Below, one piece after another: positions 1 through 7,384 of a DNA stretch of 32,207 nt (the first letter of the stretch is position 1; each line of letters starts with the position of its first letter). The notes beneath the pieces were generated by a model. The model ran no database searches. It was not told the DNA's origin and was given only the letters and a program-made list of their open reading frames with translations. Source of the stretch: Sphingobacterium sp. (lineage in GTDB: Bacteria; Bacteroidota; Bacteroidia; Sphingobacteriales; Sphingobacteriaceae). Both the position numbers and the translations under genes were made by a program. Location of the stretch: assembly GCA_031277685.1 (NCBI GenBank), contig JAITLV010000215.1:1-32207 (forward strand), read 5' to 3'.

Positions 1-6
1 ACAAAC

Positions 7-1374
7 TTAATTCTGTGGAATGCCTGTCAACCGGATAATATCTTCAGGAAGTGGCAGCGCATATAGATTATCATTAGGCGCAATAGTAAAGATTTTTCCA
101 TTGACCAGCCTTGTAGGCGTTATATTTCTCCCTTCTTTATTTAGCCTTTTAATATCGATCCATCTTAGCCCTCGCATGATAAGCTCTTTTCTTCTTTCGG
201 CAAGGATAATGGCCAGTGCTTCATTGTTATTTTTAGCCGTTAGTGCCGGATATGTTACCGACTTTTTCCATCTCTTTTTCAGCAAGGTATTTAAATCGGT
301 CATCGCTTCTTGGGCACGCCCCAAACGCGCATGACATTCTGCCCTGATCAAGAGCAATTCGTCGACAGCAATCCCGCTAAATAGCGTATTACTATTTGCG
401 GTATAACTTCCTTTAAATTGAGCATAACCACTATTATTTTTATAAAATGCCGCACTTCTAAGGTCGTCAGCAGTATAAGTTGTGATTAAAGTCGTATCGA
501 TTTTAGCTCGGAAAGGGAGATGTAAACTAAAGCTTGTATACATCTCCGTGTAAAAGATAATCTCCTTATTGAATTTTTTAAATGGGACAGTTGAATTCAC
601 CGTGCCGTTCAAATCAGCATCGCCGTTATAATCCATTAATGAATTCTTGATCCCAAGAGCCAGGTCAGCATACTTAAAGGCACTATCCGGCTTTGACATT
701 GATAAATAAGCCCTGGCCAATAGCCCATAAGCAGCGGCTTTAGAGGGACGCATCACATGCTGCGGATGATCAGGAAGCAGTGAGGCTGCTATTTTCGTGT
801 CTGCTATAATGACATCATAAGTTTCCTGCACGGTGGCCCTGACAGACTTCACATTGAAATCTGAAGAGCTGCGCAATACTATTCCCAAATCAGTAGCCGA
901 TGTAGATGAATTATATACCTTTGCATGCTGCCAAGCTAAGTCGAGGTAGTAAAAGGATCTAAAAAATAATGCCGACCCTTTTACATTTCTCCATGATTGG
1001 CTATTGGATGATGAGAGCTTTACATTCTCGAGCCTTTCAAGGCACATGTTTGTATTGTAAACAACCAGGTAAGACTTCGCCCAGTCATTTGTGTACTGAT
1101 AAGGAATTGGCTTATAACTATAGAGTTCTAACTCTAAGCTTGCTAAAGCATTATAGGTACTTGGCATTAGAAAAAAATCATCCGAAAAGCTTTCCATAAA
1201 ACCAGGTGTTGTCGTATTCATCGTCACCACATCATCCAATAGCCCTTGAAGTTCTTCAACACTGGATGGCGTGACCAGGCTTTTATTTGATTTTTCCTCC
1301 AAATATTTATTACAGGCGGTTAATGCCACTAGGACAAGTAGCCCTATTACTATTGGTAATACTTTCTTTTTCAT
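7..1374 (-). CDS. SusD/RagB-family outer-membrane lipoprotein
   Basis: Surface lipoprotein that acts as the substrate-binding lid of the SusC-type transporter encoded directly upstream. A lipoprotein signal peptide is visible: a short basic start, a hydrophobic run, then LTAC with Cys at about residue 21, followed by the NKYLE stretch usual in SusD proteins. The interior is alpha-helical and TPR-like (for example the segment around AAAYGLLARAYLSMSKPDSA), and the C-terminal third has the family's ERRKELIMRGLRWIDIKRLN block, then a closing LPEDIIRL-type motif. At 455 aa it is slightly shorter than many SusD proteins (about 500-600). The gene follows the transporter with an 11-bp gap, so it is co-transcribed. 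The substrate cannot be read from the sequence; no glycoside hydrolase or peptidase gene lies inside the window next to it. Confidence 0.93.
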   Translation of the reverse strand: MKKKVLPIVIGLLVLVALTACNKYLEEKSNKSLVTPSSVEELQGLLDDVVTMNTTTPGFMESFSDDFFLMPSTYNALASLELELYSYKPIPYQYTNDWAKSYLVVYNTNMCLERLENVKLSSSNSQSWRNVKGSALFFRSFYYLDLAWQHAKVYNSSTSATDLGIVLRSSSDFNVKSVRATVQETYDVIIADTKIAASLLPDHPQHVMRPSKAAAYGLLARAYLSMSKPDSAFKYADLALGIKNSLMDYNGDADLNGTVNSTVPFKKFNKEIIFYTEMYTSFSLHLPFRAKIDTTLITTYTADDLRSAAFYKNNSGYAQFKGSYTANSNTLFSGIAVDELLLIRAECHARLGRAQEAMTDLNTLLKKRWKKSVTYPALTAKNNNEALAIILAERRKELIMRGLRWIDIKRLNKEGRNITPTRLVNGKIFTIAPNDNLYALPLPEDIIRLTGIPQN

Positions 1375-1385
1375 ATATCACGATT

Positions 1386-4300
1386 TTAAAAATTGGATCT
1401 TAATCCGAGTGCGATTGTTTTTGGTTCAGGATAAATAGAACTTTTGTCCGGATCAATACCCGCCTTATTTGCACGCCACAGCATACCAAGATTAGAAGCA
1501 ATCACATATAATTGGATCTTGCTTAGTGGGCTGTTTTGTCCGTTTTTATTCAAAAGAAACGTATAGCTGAGATTGACATAATTCAGCCTAACGTGGTCTC
1601 CCTTAATTACATTTACCTCCGAAGTAGCATAAAAAGCATCACGCATTGAATTGACCGGATAAATAAATGAAGGAACAGAGGTGGATAATTCGTCACCCGG
1701 ATTTTGCCATCTTTTCACAAAATCACTATGCCCCACGCCCCGTTCTACCAATGCTGAGTACGAGATGCTAGGTTTAAAAAGATAATACCCGAGTTTATAA
1801 CCAATGTTAAGCGAAGCCGAGAATTGTTTCCATTGGAGCGTATTGACCAGCGATCCAAAATAAACAGGTACAGCAGAACCCTTGTATACGACATTACCAT
1901 TGATCCCTTGGCTATACGTTTCAGCATTGATTTTGTCATAATCGGTACTTAAATTACCTTGGTAATAACCTTGAGGATTACCTGCCATGTCTAAACCGCC
2001 CCAACGGTATGCAGCTACAGCATATAAGGGCTGCCCTACAAATGGGGTGATACTCGTTCCCCTTGAGGTAGTCATAATTTGATAACCGGAACTATAATAG
2101 GCGGTGGTACGGCTCATATTACGGCTGAATAACAGTGAAGAAGTCCAGCGAATTTGCCTATCGATATTTATGCTATTTAAGATTACATCAACACCTTTAC
2201 CACGCATGCTCGCCACATTTTTCACAATCTCACTGTTCCGCCCCCATGTTGTATAGTCATATGGCGTATTTCCGTAGAGATCGGTACCCTTCTTGTAATA
2301 ATATTCAATAGATCCCGCTAGCACCTGATCTTTAAGTGAAAAATTCAAACGAAGATTCAGTTGCGAAGCCTGTTCCCACTTTAATTCAGGGTTATTTAAA
2401 GTTGATATGCGACCAAAGCGAAACCCGGTAATTGCATTGCTTGCAAATAGCGCCACTGGCAAAGCAAAACGGCTTAGATCCACATTACCACTATGTCCAT
2501 ATGTTGCCGTCAATTTCAACTCGGGCAGCCAACCAAAACAATAAAATTGCTCTTTGGAAATATTCCAGCCAAGTCCTGCGGACCATAAGGGTTTCCATCG
2601 GTCATTGGTATTGGCTCCAAAAATATTAGAACCATCTTTACGTAAGCTCGCAGACACAAGATAGCGGTCAGCAAAACTATACGAGGCATTTGCATAATTG
2701 GAAACAAACCTTTGGACGGCATCCACTAAAGTCGAATTGGATGAAATACTTTGCGTATTTTGGGTAATAAAATTTGGATAATCATTGATATAATCCAGAT
2801 TCATGCCCGTCAGCGGATCGCTGTTATAACCATATAATATATTGCCAGATCCAGTCTGTTGCGCTTGTCGCATTTCGGCACCGACAATTGCAGAAACTTT
2901 GTGCCTGCCCCAGGTCTTCTCAAAATTAACCTGCCCTCTGAACGTATGTGATTGGCTCAGCTGTGTATTCAAACTTTTAATACCACCAAGCGGAATGATA
3001 TATTTCACGATCCCAGTGGAATGATTCAGCTGTGAAAAAGAATTAATCATATTTCGAGCATAATAACTCTGTAATTCCGCCAAGTTCTCCGCATCTGAAG
3101 TTTGGTTTTGGTATTGATATTTTACATCAATGTTTAGGTAATCCAGCGGTCTATAATTCAGTCCTGCATTCGCGTAGATCTCCTGTTGTTTCCTGACTGT
3201 TGTATTGTATTTATAATCGTCCTTCGGATAGTATTTCCAGTCGAGCAGTTTGCCATCGCCGACGGTATCCGTATAAGCCTCACGATACAGAAAAGGAATA
3301 GAAGCCGCAGTTCCATCCGGATTTTCAAAATCCAAATAAACCGGACGTCTATTCCCTGCGCTCATGCTATTATACCCCGGACTTCCAGACTTTCCTGTGC
3401 TTTTAGTAAAATATATACCCGTGGTGATGGTCAGCCTTTTGAGCGGACGAAAACTCTGATCAGTTTTTAAATTGATTTTTCTGAATGCGGCGTAGGTATC
3501 GTCCGAACTCTGATCATAGGCAGCAGAAAGAATATAATTATGTTTTTCACTTCCGCCATTGATATTCACCGCCTGCTGTTGAGTGATACCAGCTTTAAAA
3601 AAATATTTTGAATAGCTATCCCGTATATCGGTCGATTTTAGTCTATCAATCTGCTCCGACATCTCCCCTGCAGTAATTTGGCCATTTCTATTTCTCAAAA
3701 AGAGATCCACTGCCGGAGTCAATGCACTATAGGGTTTCGTATTGATCTGATTGTCAAAATAACCTTTATCGAATAAGAACTTCTCAACAGCTATATAGTC
3801 GCTCGAAGGCATTTGTGGGTAATAATACAGATTAGGTTTTTGGCTGATCAATATATTGGAGTTAAAGCCAACTTTTAGCGGCTGATTGAATTTCCCGCGT
3901 TTTGTAGTAATTACGATCACCCCATTGCCAGCTCTAGCGCCCCAGATACTGGCCGCTGCCGCATCTTTGAGAATCGATACATTTTCAACATCATTTGGAT
4001 TGATGTTATCGATATCCCCCTCATAAATGAAATTGTCCAATACGATCAGGGGATCCAGAGGGCCATTAATGGTACTGAGCCCCCGTATATTGATGTTGGT
4101 GCTATTCTGTGGATTCCCATTGGACTTTCCGGTTGTAAACGCGAGCCCACTGCTCATGTTTTTCAGCCGATCGAGAATATTTGTACCAGACTGTTCATTC
4201 AGCTCTTTCTTTCCCAAGCTGACAACAGAACCATTTATTTCATTTGGTTTTACAGTTTGATAGCCAGTATTGATGACATTTACCTCATCCAGGTAGTTTG

Positions 4301-5243
4301 TTCGGGAATGGAGCCGGATATCGAGTGCTGTGCTCAAATCAGAGACAGGAACAGCTTTAGTCTCATAACCGACACTGCTGACGAGCAAGGTATCGGGCAG
4401 GTTGGTTACGACAATCTTGAACTTCCCACCTGCCCCGGTTGAAACAACAGCATCATTTCCCTTCGACTTAATAGTCACTGCCGGGTTATCACTGCCAGCA
4501 CCAAGGCTTACCCTTCCGAATAGCGTGAATGGTTGACTTTTTAATCGGTTGTTTCCATTGCCATTTGAGTTGGATTCTAGCGTTTGTTTATTTTTCGGTT
4601 TGAAATCATCTTTGATTTTCATTGGTACTTTCACCCCTGCAATAACCTTTCGGATATTCTCTCTGTTAACTTCAGCAGAAGTCGTAATGGCAACGACCAC
4701 GCCATGCCGATCAATCCATACAAAATGAGGCAACAGCATACGCGGAAAGACCTGCTTAAATATTGTGTCATTGACTACTGATGGGAAATGGAGACGAGAA
4801 TCCTGCTTTGAAAAAAATGTCATTACCTTTTCTTTGGTGTCACCAGTTCCCTTAATGCTATTGATCAGTAAAACCTGTAGATCGTCTTTAAACTCAGCGT
4901 GCAGTGAATCCAGCTTAGGAAAACTTTTGATGCAGCTACCGCACCAAGTAGCCCAAAAGTCTAATATAATGAGCTTTTCCTTATAATCATTTAAACTCAT
5001 GATATCCTTTTGTTGGGGATGATTTACCACTGACAAGGGTAAATTCCAAAGTATTTCTGGGACTGTATCACCGATCTGCAACGGAGTTGGCCCTCCCGCC
5101 CCGCTGTCCTTGCGGGGCGTCTGAGCCGATAAACTAAACATAGAAACTAAGAGGAACAAGATTACTAAGATGGTAATTTGTATAACTGGAATATTGACTA
5201 CCTTATCCAATAAGGCAGAAAATGATTTTGATCTTTTAATCAT
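1386..5243 (-). CDS. TlpA/thioredoxin domain fused to SusC/RagA-type TonB-dependent transporter
   Basis: Outer-membrane TonB-dependent importer with an unusual front end. Residues about 18-41 form a long hydrophobic signal segment ending in SLSAQ. Residues about 55-205 are a TlpA/redoxin-like domain with the active site WCGSC (Cys101, Cys104) inside LDFWATWCGSC. Residues about 240-318 resemble the carboxypeptidase-regulatory-like barrel normally found at the start of SusC. A plug domain follows (about 325-445, with INIRGLSTINGP and ILKDAAAASIWGARAGNGV), then the beta barrel, which ends in a terminal Phe as outer-membrane proteins do. At 1285 aa it is about 250 residues longer than a usual SusC, which the extra domain accounts for. 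The reading frame is continuous, so the fusion is not two genes misread as one. It sits 18 bp after a small gene and 11 bp before susD. The redox role is inferred from the CxxC only. Confidence 0.93.
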   Translation of the reverse strand: MIKRSKSFSALLDKVVNIPVIQITILVILFLLVSMFSLSAQTPRKDSGAGGPTPLQIGDTVPEILWNLPLSVVNHPQQKDIMSLNDYKEKLIILDFWATWCGSCIKSFPKLDSLHAEFKDDLQVLLINSIKGTGDTKEKVMTFFSKQDSRLHFPSVVNDTIFKQVFPRMLLPHFVWIDRHGVVVAITTSAEVNRENIRKVIAGVKVPMKIKDDFKPKNKQTLESNSNGNGNNRLKSQPFTLFGRVSLGAGSDNPAVTIKSKGNDAVVSTGAGGKFKIVVTNLPDTLLVSSVGYETKAVPVSDLSTALDIRLHSRTNYLDEVNVINTGYQTVKPNEINGSVVSLGKKELNEQSGTNILDRLKNMSSGLAFTTGKSNGNPQNSTNINIRGLSTINGPLDPLIVLDNFIYEGDIDNINPNDVENVSILKDAAAASIWGARAGNGVIVITTKRGKFNQPLKVGFNSNILISQKPNLYYYPQMPSSDYIAVEKFLFDKGYFDNQINTKPYSALTPAVDLFLRNRNGQITAGEMSEQIDRLKSTDIRDSYSKYFFKAGITQQQAVNINGGSEKHNYILSAAYDQSSDDTYAAFRKINLKTDQSFRPLKRLTITTGIYFTKSTGKSGSPGYNSMSAGNRRPVYLDFENPDGTAASIPFLYREAYTDTVGDGKLLDWKYYPKDDYKYNTTVRKQQEIYANAGLNYRPLDYLNIDVKYQYQNQTSDAENLAELQSYYARNMINSFSQLNHSTGIVKYIIPLGGIKSLNTQLSQSHTFRGQVNFEKTWGRHKVSAIVGAEMRQAQQTGSGNILYGYNSDPLTGMNLDYINDYPNFITQNTQSISSNSTLVDAVQRFVSNYANASYSFADRYLVSASLRKDGSNIFGANTNDRWKPLWSAGLGWNISKEQFYCFGWLPELKLTATYGHSGNVDLSRFALPVALFASNAITGFRFGRISTLNNPELKWEQASQLNLRLNFSLKDQVLAGSIEYYYKKGTDLYGNTPYDYTTWGRNSEIVKNVASMRGKGVDVILNSINIDRQIRWTSSLLFSRNMSRTTAYYSSGYQIMTTSRGTSITPFVGQPLYAVAAYRWGGLDMAGNPQGYYQGNLSTDYDKINAETYSQGINGNVVYKGSAVPVYFGSLVNTLQWKQFSASLNIGYKLGYYLFKPSISYSALVERGVGHSDFVKRWQNPGDELSTSVPSFIYPVNSMRDAFYATSEVNVIKGDHVRLNYVNLSYTFLLNKNGQNSPLSKIQLYVIASNLGMLWRANKAGIDPDKSSIYPEPKTIALGLRSNF

Positions 5244-5261
5244 CTGCTTATGGATTAGGTA

Positions 5262-5636
5262 TTATTCAGTAGTCCGGTTAAAGAAATTGTGTATCCTTTG
5301 CTTGGCCTCCAGATCGGCCATTATGGTTTCTGTAGACTCCGCAAATGTGAATGGTACATTATCGATCTTGATCTCGCGAAAGTGCACCAAGAAATATGCG
5401 ATCAGCACACGGTACAACTGCATTAAGAATTCGTGCATCTGCTTAACATCAGTAGCATCTTCCTTTACTACACACTTTCTATAACTTTCAAAGAGTATCC
5501 ATAGGCTTTCCTGACAGTTGTTAAGGGTATGTTGGGACCAGAACTCCCAAATGGTATCTAATGGATCGTATCCATTGTCATATATTTCATAACATGCTAG
5601 CTCAATGGGCAGCATATTGTCTAATTTTTGGTTCAT
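5262..5636 (-). CDS. Hypothetical 124-aa protein, first gene of the SusC/SusD operon
   Basis: Unknown. It is predicted soluble, with no signal peptide or membrane helix, rich in aromatic residues and apparently all helical (WEFWSQHTLNN, FLMQLYRVLIAYFLVHFR). Its stop lies 18 bp before the start of the SusC fusion gene on the same strand, so it is probably the first gene of that operon. No helix-turn-helix, sigma or anti-sigma signature is evident, although a regulatory role would fit the position. The coding call rests on length, the operon-like spacing and amino-acid composition. Confidence 0.7.
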   Translation of the reverse strand: MNQKLDNMLPIELACYEIYDNGYDPLDTIWEFWSQHTLNNCQESLWILFESYRKCVVKEDATDVKQMHEFLMQLYRVLIAYFLVHFREIKIDNVPFTFAESTETIMADLEAKQRIHNFFNRTTE

Positions 5637-6246
5637 AATTTAGTTTCATAAAGTATGACAAGCCTGAGGTGCTACCGAAAATAAGGCCATAGCATTCCTC
5701 TTCGCGATTTTCTCACGTTAAAATGGCCGGTCATTCCACAGGTCAAATGCGACCTCAGAATGGACAAATAGATAAACCCGAAGAGCGCCGCTATAATTGG
5801 TTGCAAAGGATTTATTGGGGAATATTATGGCGCTCCCTGCCGGAAAGAAATAAAAACCGACCCACAACACTATTGTATTGCAATAAAAACTACAGGTAAA
5901 AAGTTTGGACTCAACGAAAATTTGCTTAATTTTAAGGTGGAAAAAGTTAAAACAAGCTAATCCACTGGCCAATATTACCTTAATATGCAATCCTTGGTAT
6001 TTATAGGTCGGTGACAGGCATCAAAAGAGGAAAATTAACTGAACTGGGTTCAGTTGTCTTTTCATTTTAAGGAAAGTCAAGACCTCCCCTTTTTATTGCT
6101 CTTTACAGCCTGTTTTTGATTGAGCCCAACCTATTCGGGTGCGCGGAATATGTTCTTTAAAAGTGATTTACGGGAATACCGTGTCATGCGATCTTTGATC
6201 GAATGCGGGTAATGGGTGGTGTGTGTTCGTTCCGTTCTCATAATTG
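5637..6246. other. Gene-poor stretch between the SusC/D operon and the accessory region
   Basis: I see no convincing gene here. A 90-codon minus-strand frame at 5718-5990 has no recognisable motif. GAGCGCC (5783-5789) and GGCGCTC (5829-5835) are complementary and enclose 39 bp. A terminator-like hairpin is listed separately. The base composition becomes mixed, and this may be the boundary between host-core and acquired DNA, although no direct repeats or integrase were found to prove a junction. Confidence 0.4.
6037..6055. terminator. Perfect 8-bp hairpin with T-rich flanks on both sides
   Basis: AACTGAAC (6037-6044), loop TGG, then GTTCAGTT (6048-6055). Read on the plus strand it is followed by GTCTTTTCATTTT; read on the minus strand it is followed by AATTTTCCTCTTTT. 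This is the layout of a bidirectional intrinsic terminator. Neither neighbour is an obvious client, since the nearest minus-strand gene points away from it. Confidence 0.45.
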
Positions 6247-6275
6247 TTTTGGTTTATGTGAACGAGCTCTATAAT
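6247..6275 (+). promoter_or_regulatory. Candidate promoter for the structured RNA
   Basis: TTTTG at 6247-6251 (a TTTG-type upstream box) and TATAAT at 6270-6275, separated by 18 bp. The hexamer ends 6 bp before G6282, the first base of the large self-complementary block, which is the normal distance from a -10/-7 box to a transcription start. The match is to general and Bacteroidota-style promoter layouts by eye only. Confidence 0.4.
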
Positions 6276-6281
6276 AACGAA

Positions 6282-6389
6282 GGGTGAAACCTTACGTTCA
6301 ATCATTCTTCTCACTAAGGCAAAGCCCTAGGTCAGACCTAAGAAACTCTTAGGCGGCACCTGAAAATGATTGCACAGTAAGGCCCACCC
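6282..6389 (+). ncRNA. Candidate structured RNA of about 108 nt
   Basis: Nested complementary segments enclose the block: GGGTG 6282-6286 with CACCC 6385-6389; CCTTAC 6290-6295 with GTAAGG 6377-6382; CAATCATT 6299-6306 with AATGATTG 6365-6372. That is 19 paired bases in one stem with two small internal loops. Inside lie two local hairpins: CTAaGGC/GCCcTAG (6314-6320 with 6324-6330, AAA loop, one A-C mismatch) and CCTAAG/CTTAGG (6337-6342 with 6348-6353, AAACT loop). The result is a closed stem leading into a multi-branch loop. No open frame covers it. I do not recognise a known riboswitch, tmRNA, SRP RNA, RNase P or retron RNA signature in it. A folded single-stranded DNA site is an alternative reading. 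Confidence 0.5.
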
Positions 6390-6465
6390 CTACGCTATTA
6401 TTATTTACAAATATAATAATATCTGTAGGAAATGAGCATAACCTTACCGTCCCATCCCAGGTGCC
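6355..6465 (+). other. Overlapping alternative or pseudoknot pairing 3' of the RNA candidate
   Basis: GGCACCTG (6355-6362) is exactly complementary to CAGGTGCC (6458-6465). Nested inside, GTAAGG (6377-6382) also matches CCTTAC (6442-6447), and a hairpin of CCTAC plus an A/T stem spans 6389-6429. GTAAGG can therefore pair either with 6290-6295 or with 6442-6447, giving two competing folds. The 6355/6458 helix is compatible with the upstream stem only as a pseudoknot. Confidence 0.4.
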
Positions 6466-6523
6466 AATTGAGAAGTCAGAGACTCGTTATTTAATCAGAC
6501 AATGTCCAATTACTGCTCAAACT

Positions 6524-6583
6524 GTATGATATAGCAATACTAAATCATACACAAATATATGAAAGTTGACTTTAAAAATCAAC
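6524..6583 (+). promoter_or_regulatory. Two inverted repeats before the HTH gene, possible operators
   Basis: GTATGAT (6524-6530) with ATCATAC (6544-6550), and GTTGA (6565-6569) with TCAAC (6579-6583), all within 80 bp upstream of the start of the small regulator gene. Cro/CI-type regulators usually bind such dyads and control their own promoter. The assignment is positional only. Confidence 0.3.
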
Positions 6584-6602
6584 AATAAAAATAAAATAAT
6601 TT

Positions 6603-6827
6603 ATGTCTTTATATAAAATCAATCGTATATCCGAAGTTCTAGAAGAAAAAGGAATGAAAAACAATGACCTTGTCGAACATTTAAAGGTAAAAAAGGAAAC
6701 TGTCTCTAGATGGGTAAATAATAAACAGCAACCCACTCTAAATACTCTAAATGATATTGCCAGATTTCTAAAAGTGGATATTAGGGATTTGCTTTATAAA
6801 AGTGAATGGATGAAAAATAGTATATAA
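6603..6827 (+). CDS. Small Cro/CI (XRE)-type helix-turn-helix regulator
   Basis: A 74-aa protein consisting of one lambda-repressor-like DNA-binding domain. The recognition region is visible around residues 21-40 (NDLVEHLKVKKETVSRWVNN), followed by the typical PTLNTLNDIARFLKVDIRDLL ending of bacterial XRE proteins. No ligand or protease domain is present. Small regulators of this size often precede restriction, SRAP or other defence genes in Bacteroidota, and here an SRAP gene remnant begins 58 bp downstream. Dyads directly upstream suggest autoregulation. It may control the adjacent NTPase gene, but no direct evidence shows this. Confidence 0.88.
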   Translation: MSLYKINRISEVLEEKGMKNNDLVEHLKVKKETVSRWVNNKQQPTLNTLNDIARFLKVDIRDLLYKSEWMKNSI

Positions 6828-6885
6828 AATTAAACAGTTTTGCCAACGACAGAAGGTCTACGATCTTGTGTTATAATAGCAATTT

Positions 6886-7223
6886 ATTCCAGGATTGTAC
6901 CAATGGCATGAGTCTGTTGATTACGATAGGAAAATTAACGGATTAACTCATTTGGAATGTTGACAAGGGACACCAATTGAGTTATAGCAAAAATCCATAA
7001 TTACGATCCAAGTAAACACAGGATCCCCCTCTTTCTGCCTCAAGAACCAGAACGAAAATGGGTCGAAGATATATCCGAAAAGGAAATGAAACCGATTTTT
7101 CAATTTGAGATATCAAGCGATAATCTAGACTACTTCCCTGTTTATACTTTAGGGGATATTCCGACAAAGTCGACGCTAAACCTTGTTATGAGCAATTTAA
7201 CTAGGAAGTTCTTCCACCATTGA
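6886..7223 (+). pseudogene. Decayed SRAP (YedK/HMCES-like SOS-associated peptidase) gene
   Basis: Translated pieces match the conserved order of SRAP proteins. IPGLYQWHE at 6886-6912 corresponds to the family's GFYEW element. In a different frame, MLTRDTN, stop, VIAKIHN at 6957-7001 corresponds to the motif ILTTxANxxMAKIHN, and RIPLFLP follows as the usual RMPxIL. The C-terminal part then reads through to a TGA at 7221-7223 with WVEDISEKEMKPIFQF and YFPVYTL. The active-site Cys region is missing, the part between the two pieces is deleted, the frame shifts, and an in-frame TGA sits at 6978-6980. SRAP proteins crosslink to abasic sites in single-stranded DNA; this copy cannot be functional. 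Family assignment is from remembered motifs. Confidence 0.65.
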
Positions 7224-7352
7224 GAAGTGATATAGCGCAACAGTCACTCTTTTAATAATCGAAGGAAATATTGTATAATATAAAACGAAATTATCTACAA
7301 GGTATAATTATCGAGCTAAATAAAAAAAATAGAAACTGCACAATAAGATCAT

Positions 7353-7360
7353 TATATTTG
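7353..7360 (+). promoter_or_regulatory. TAnnTTTG-type -7 box before the YobI-like gene
   Basis: TATATTTG at 7353-7360 fits the Bacteroidota -7 consensus TAnnTTTG and lies 24 bp before the ATG at 7385. No clear -33 TTTG box is seen at the expected distance, so the call is weak. Confidence 0.35.
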
Positions 7361-7384
7361 AGATAGCTATTTTGATCAAATTTT

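Noticed and set aside
5718..5990. 90-codon minus-strand open frame in the gene-poor stretch
   Set aside because: No start context, no recognisable motif and a composition (many Phe, Val and Cys) typical of chance frames. It also overlaps an inverted repeat.
6337..6353. tRNA anticodon arm
   Set aside because: The stem-loop has the right size but the loop lacks U at position 33 and no acceptor, D or T arm can be placed around it. No tRNA or rRNA gene was found anywhere in the window.
6282..6389. Reading the structured block as an integron attC site or a retron msr/msd
   Set aside because: The ends lack the attC core boxes (RYYYAAC/GTTRRRY), there is no integrase, and no reverse transcriptase gene is present in the window.
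6982..7167. 61-codon minus-strand frame downstream of the HTH gene
   Set aside because: It is the antisense shadow of the SRAP remnant, whose plus-strand translation carries recognisable motifs.
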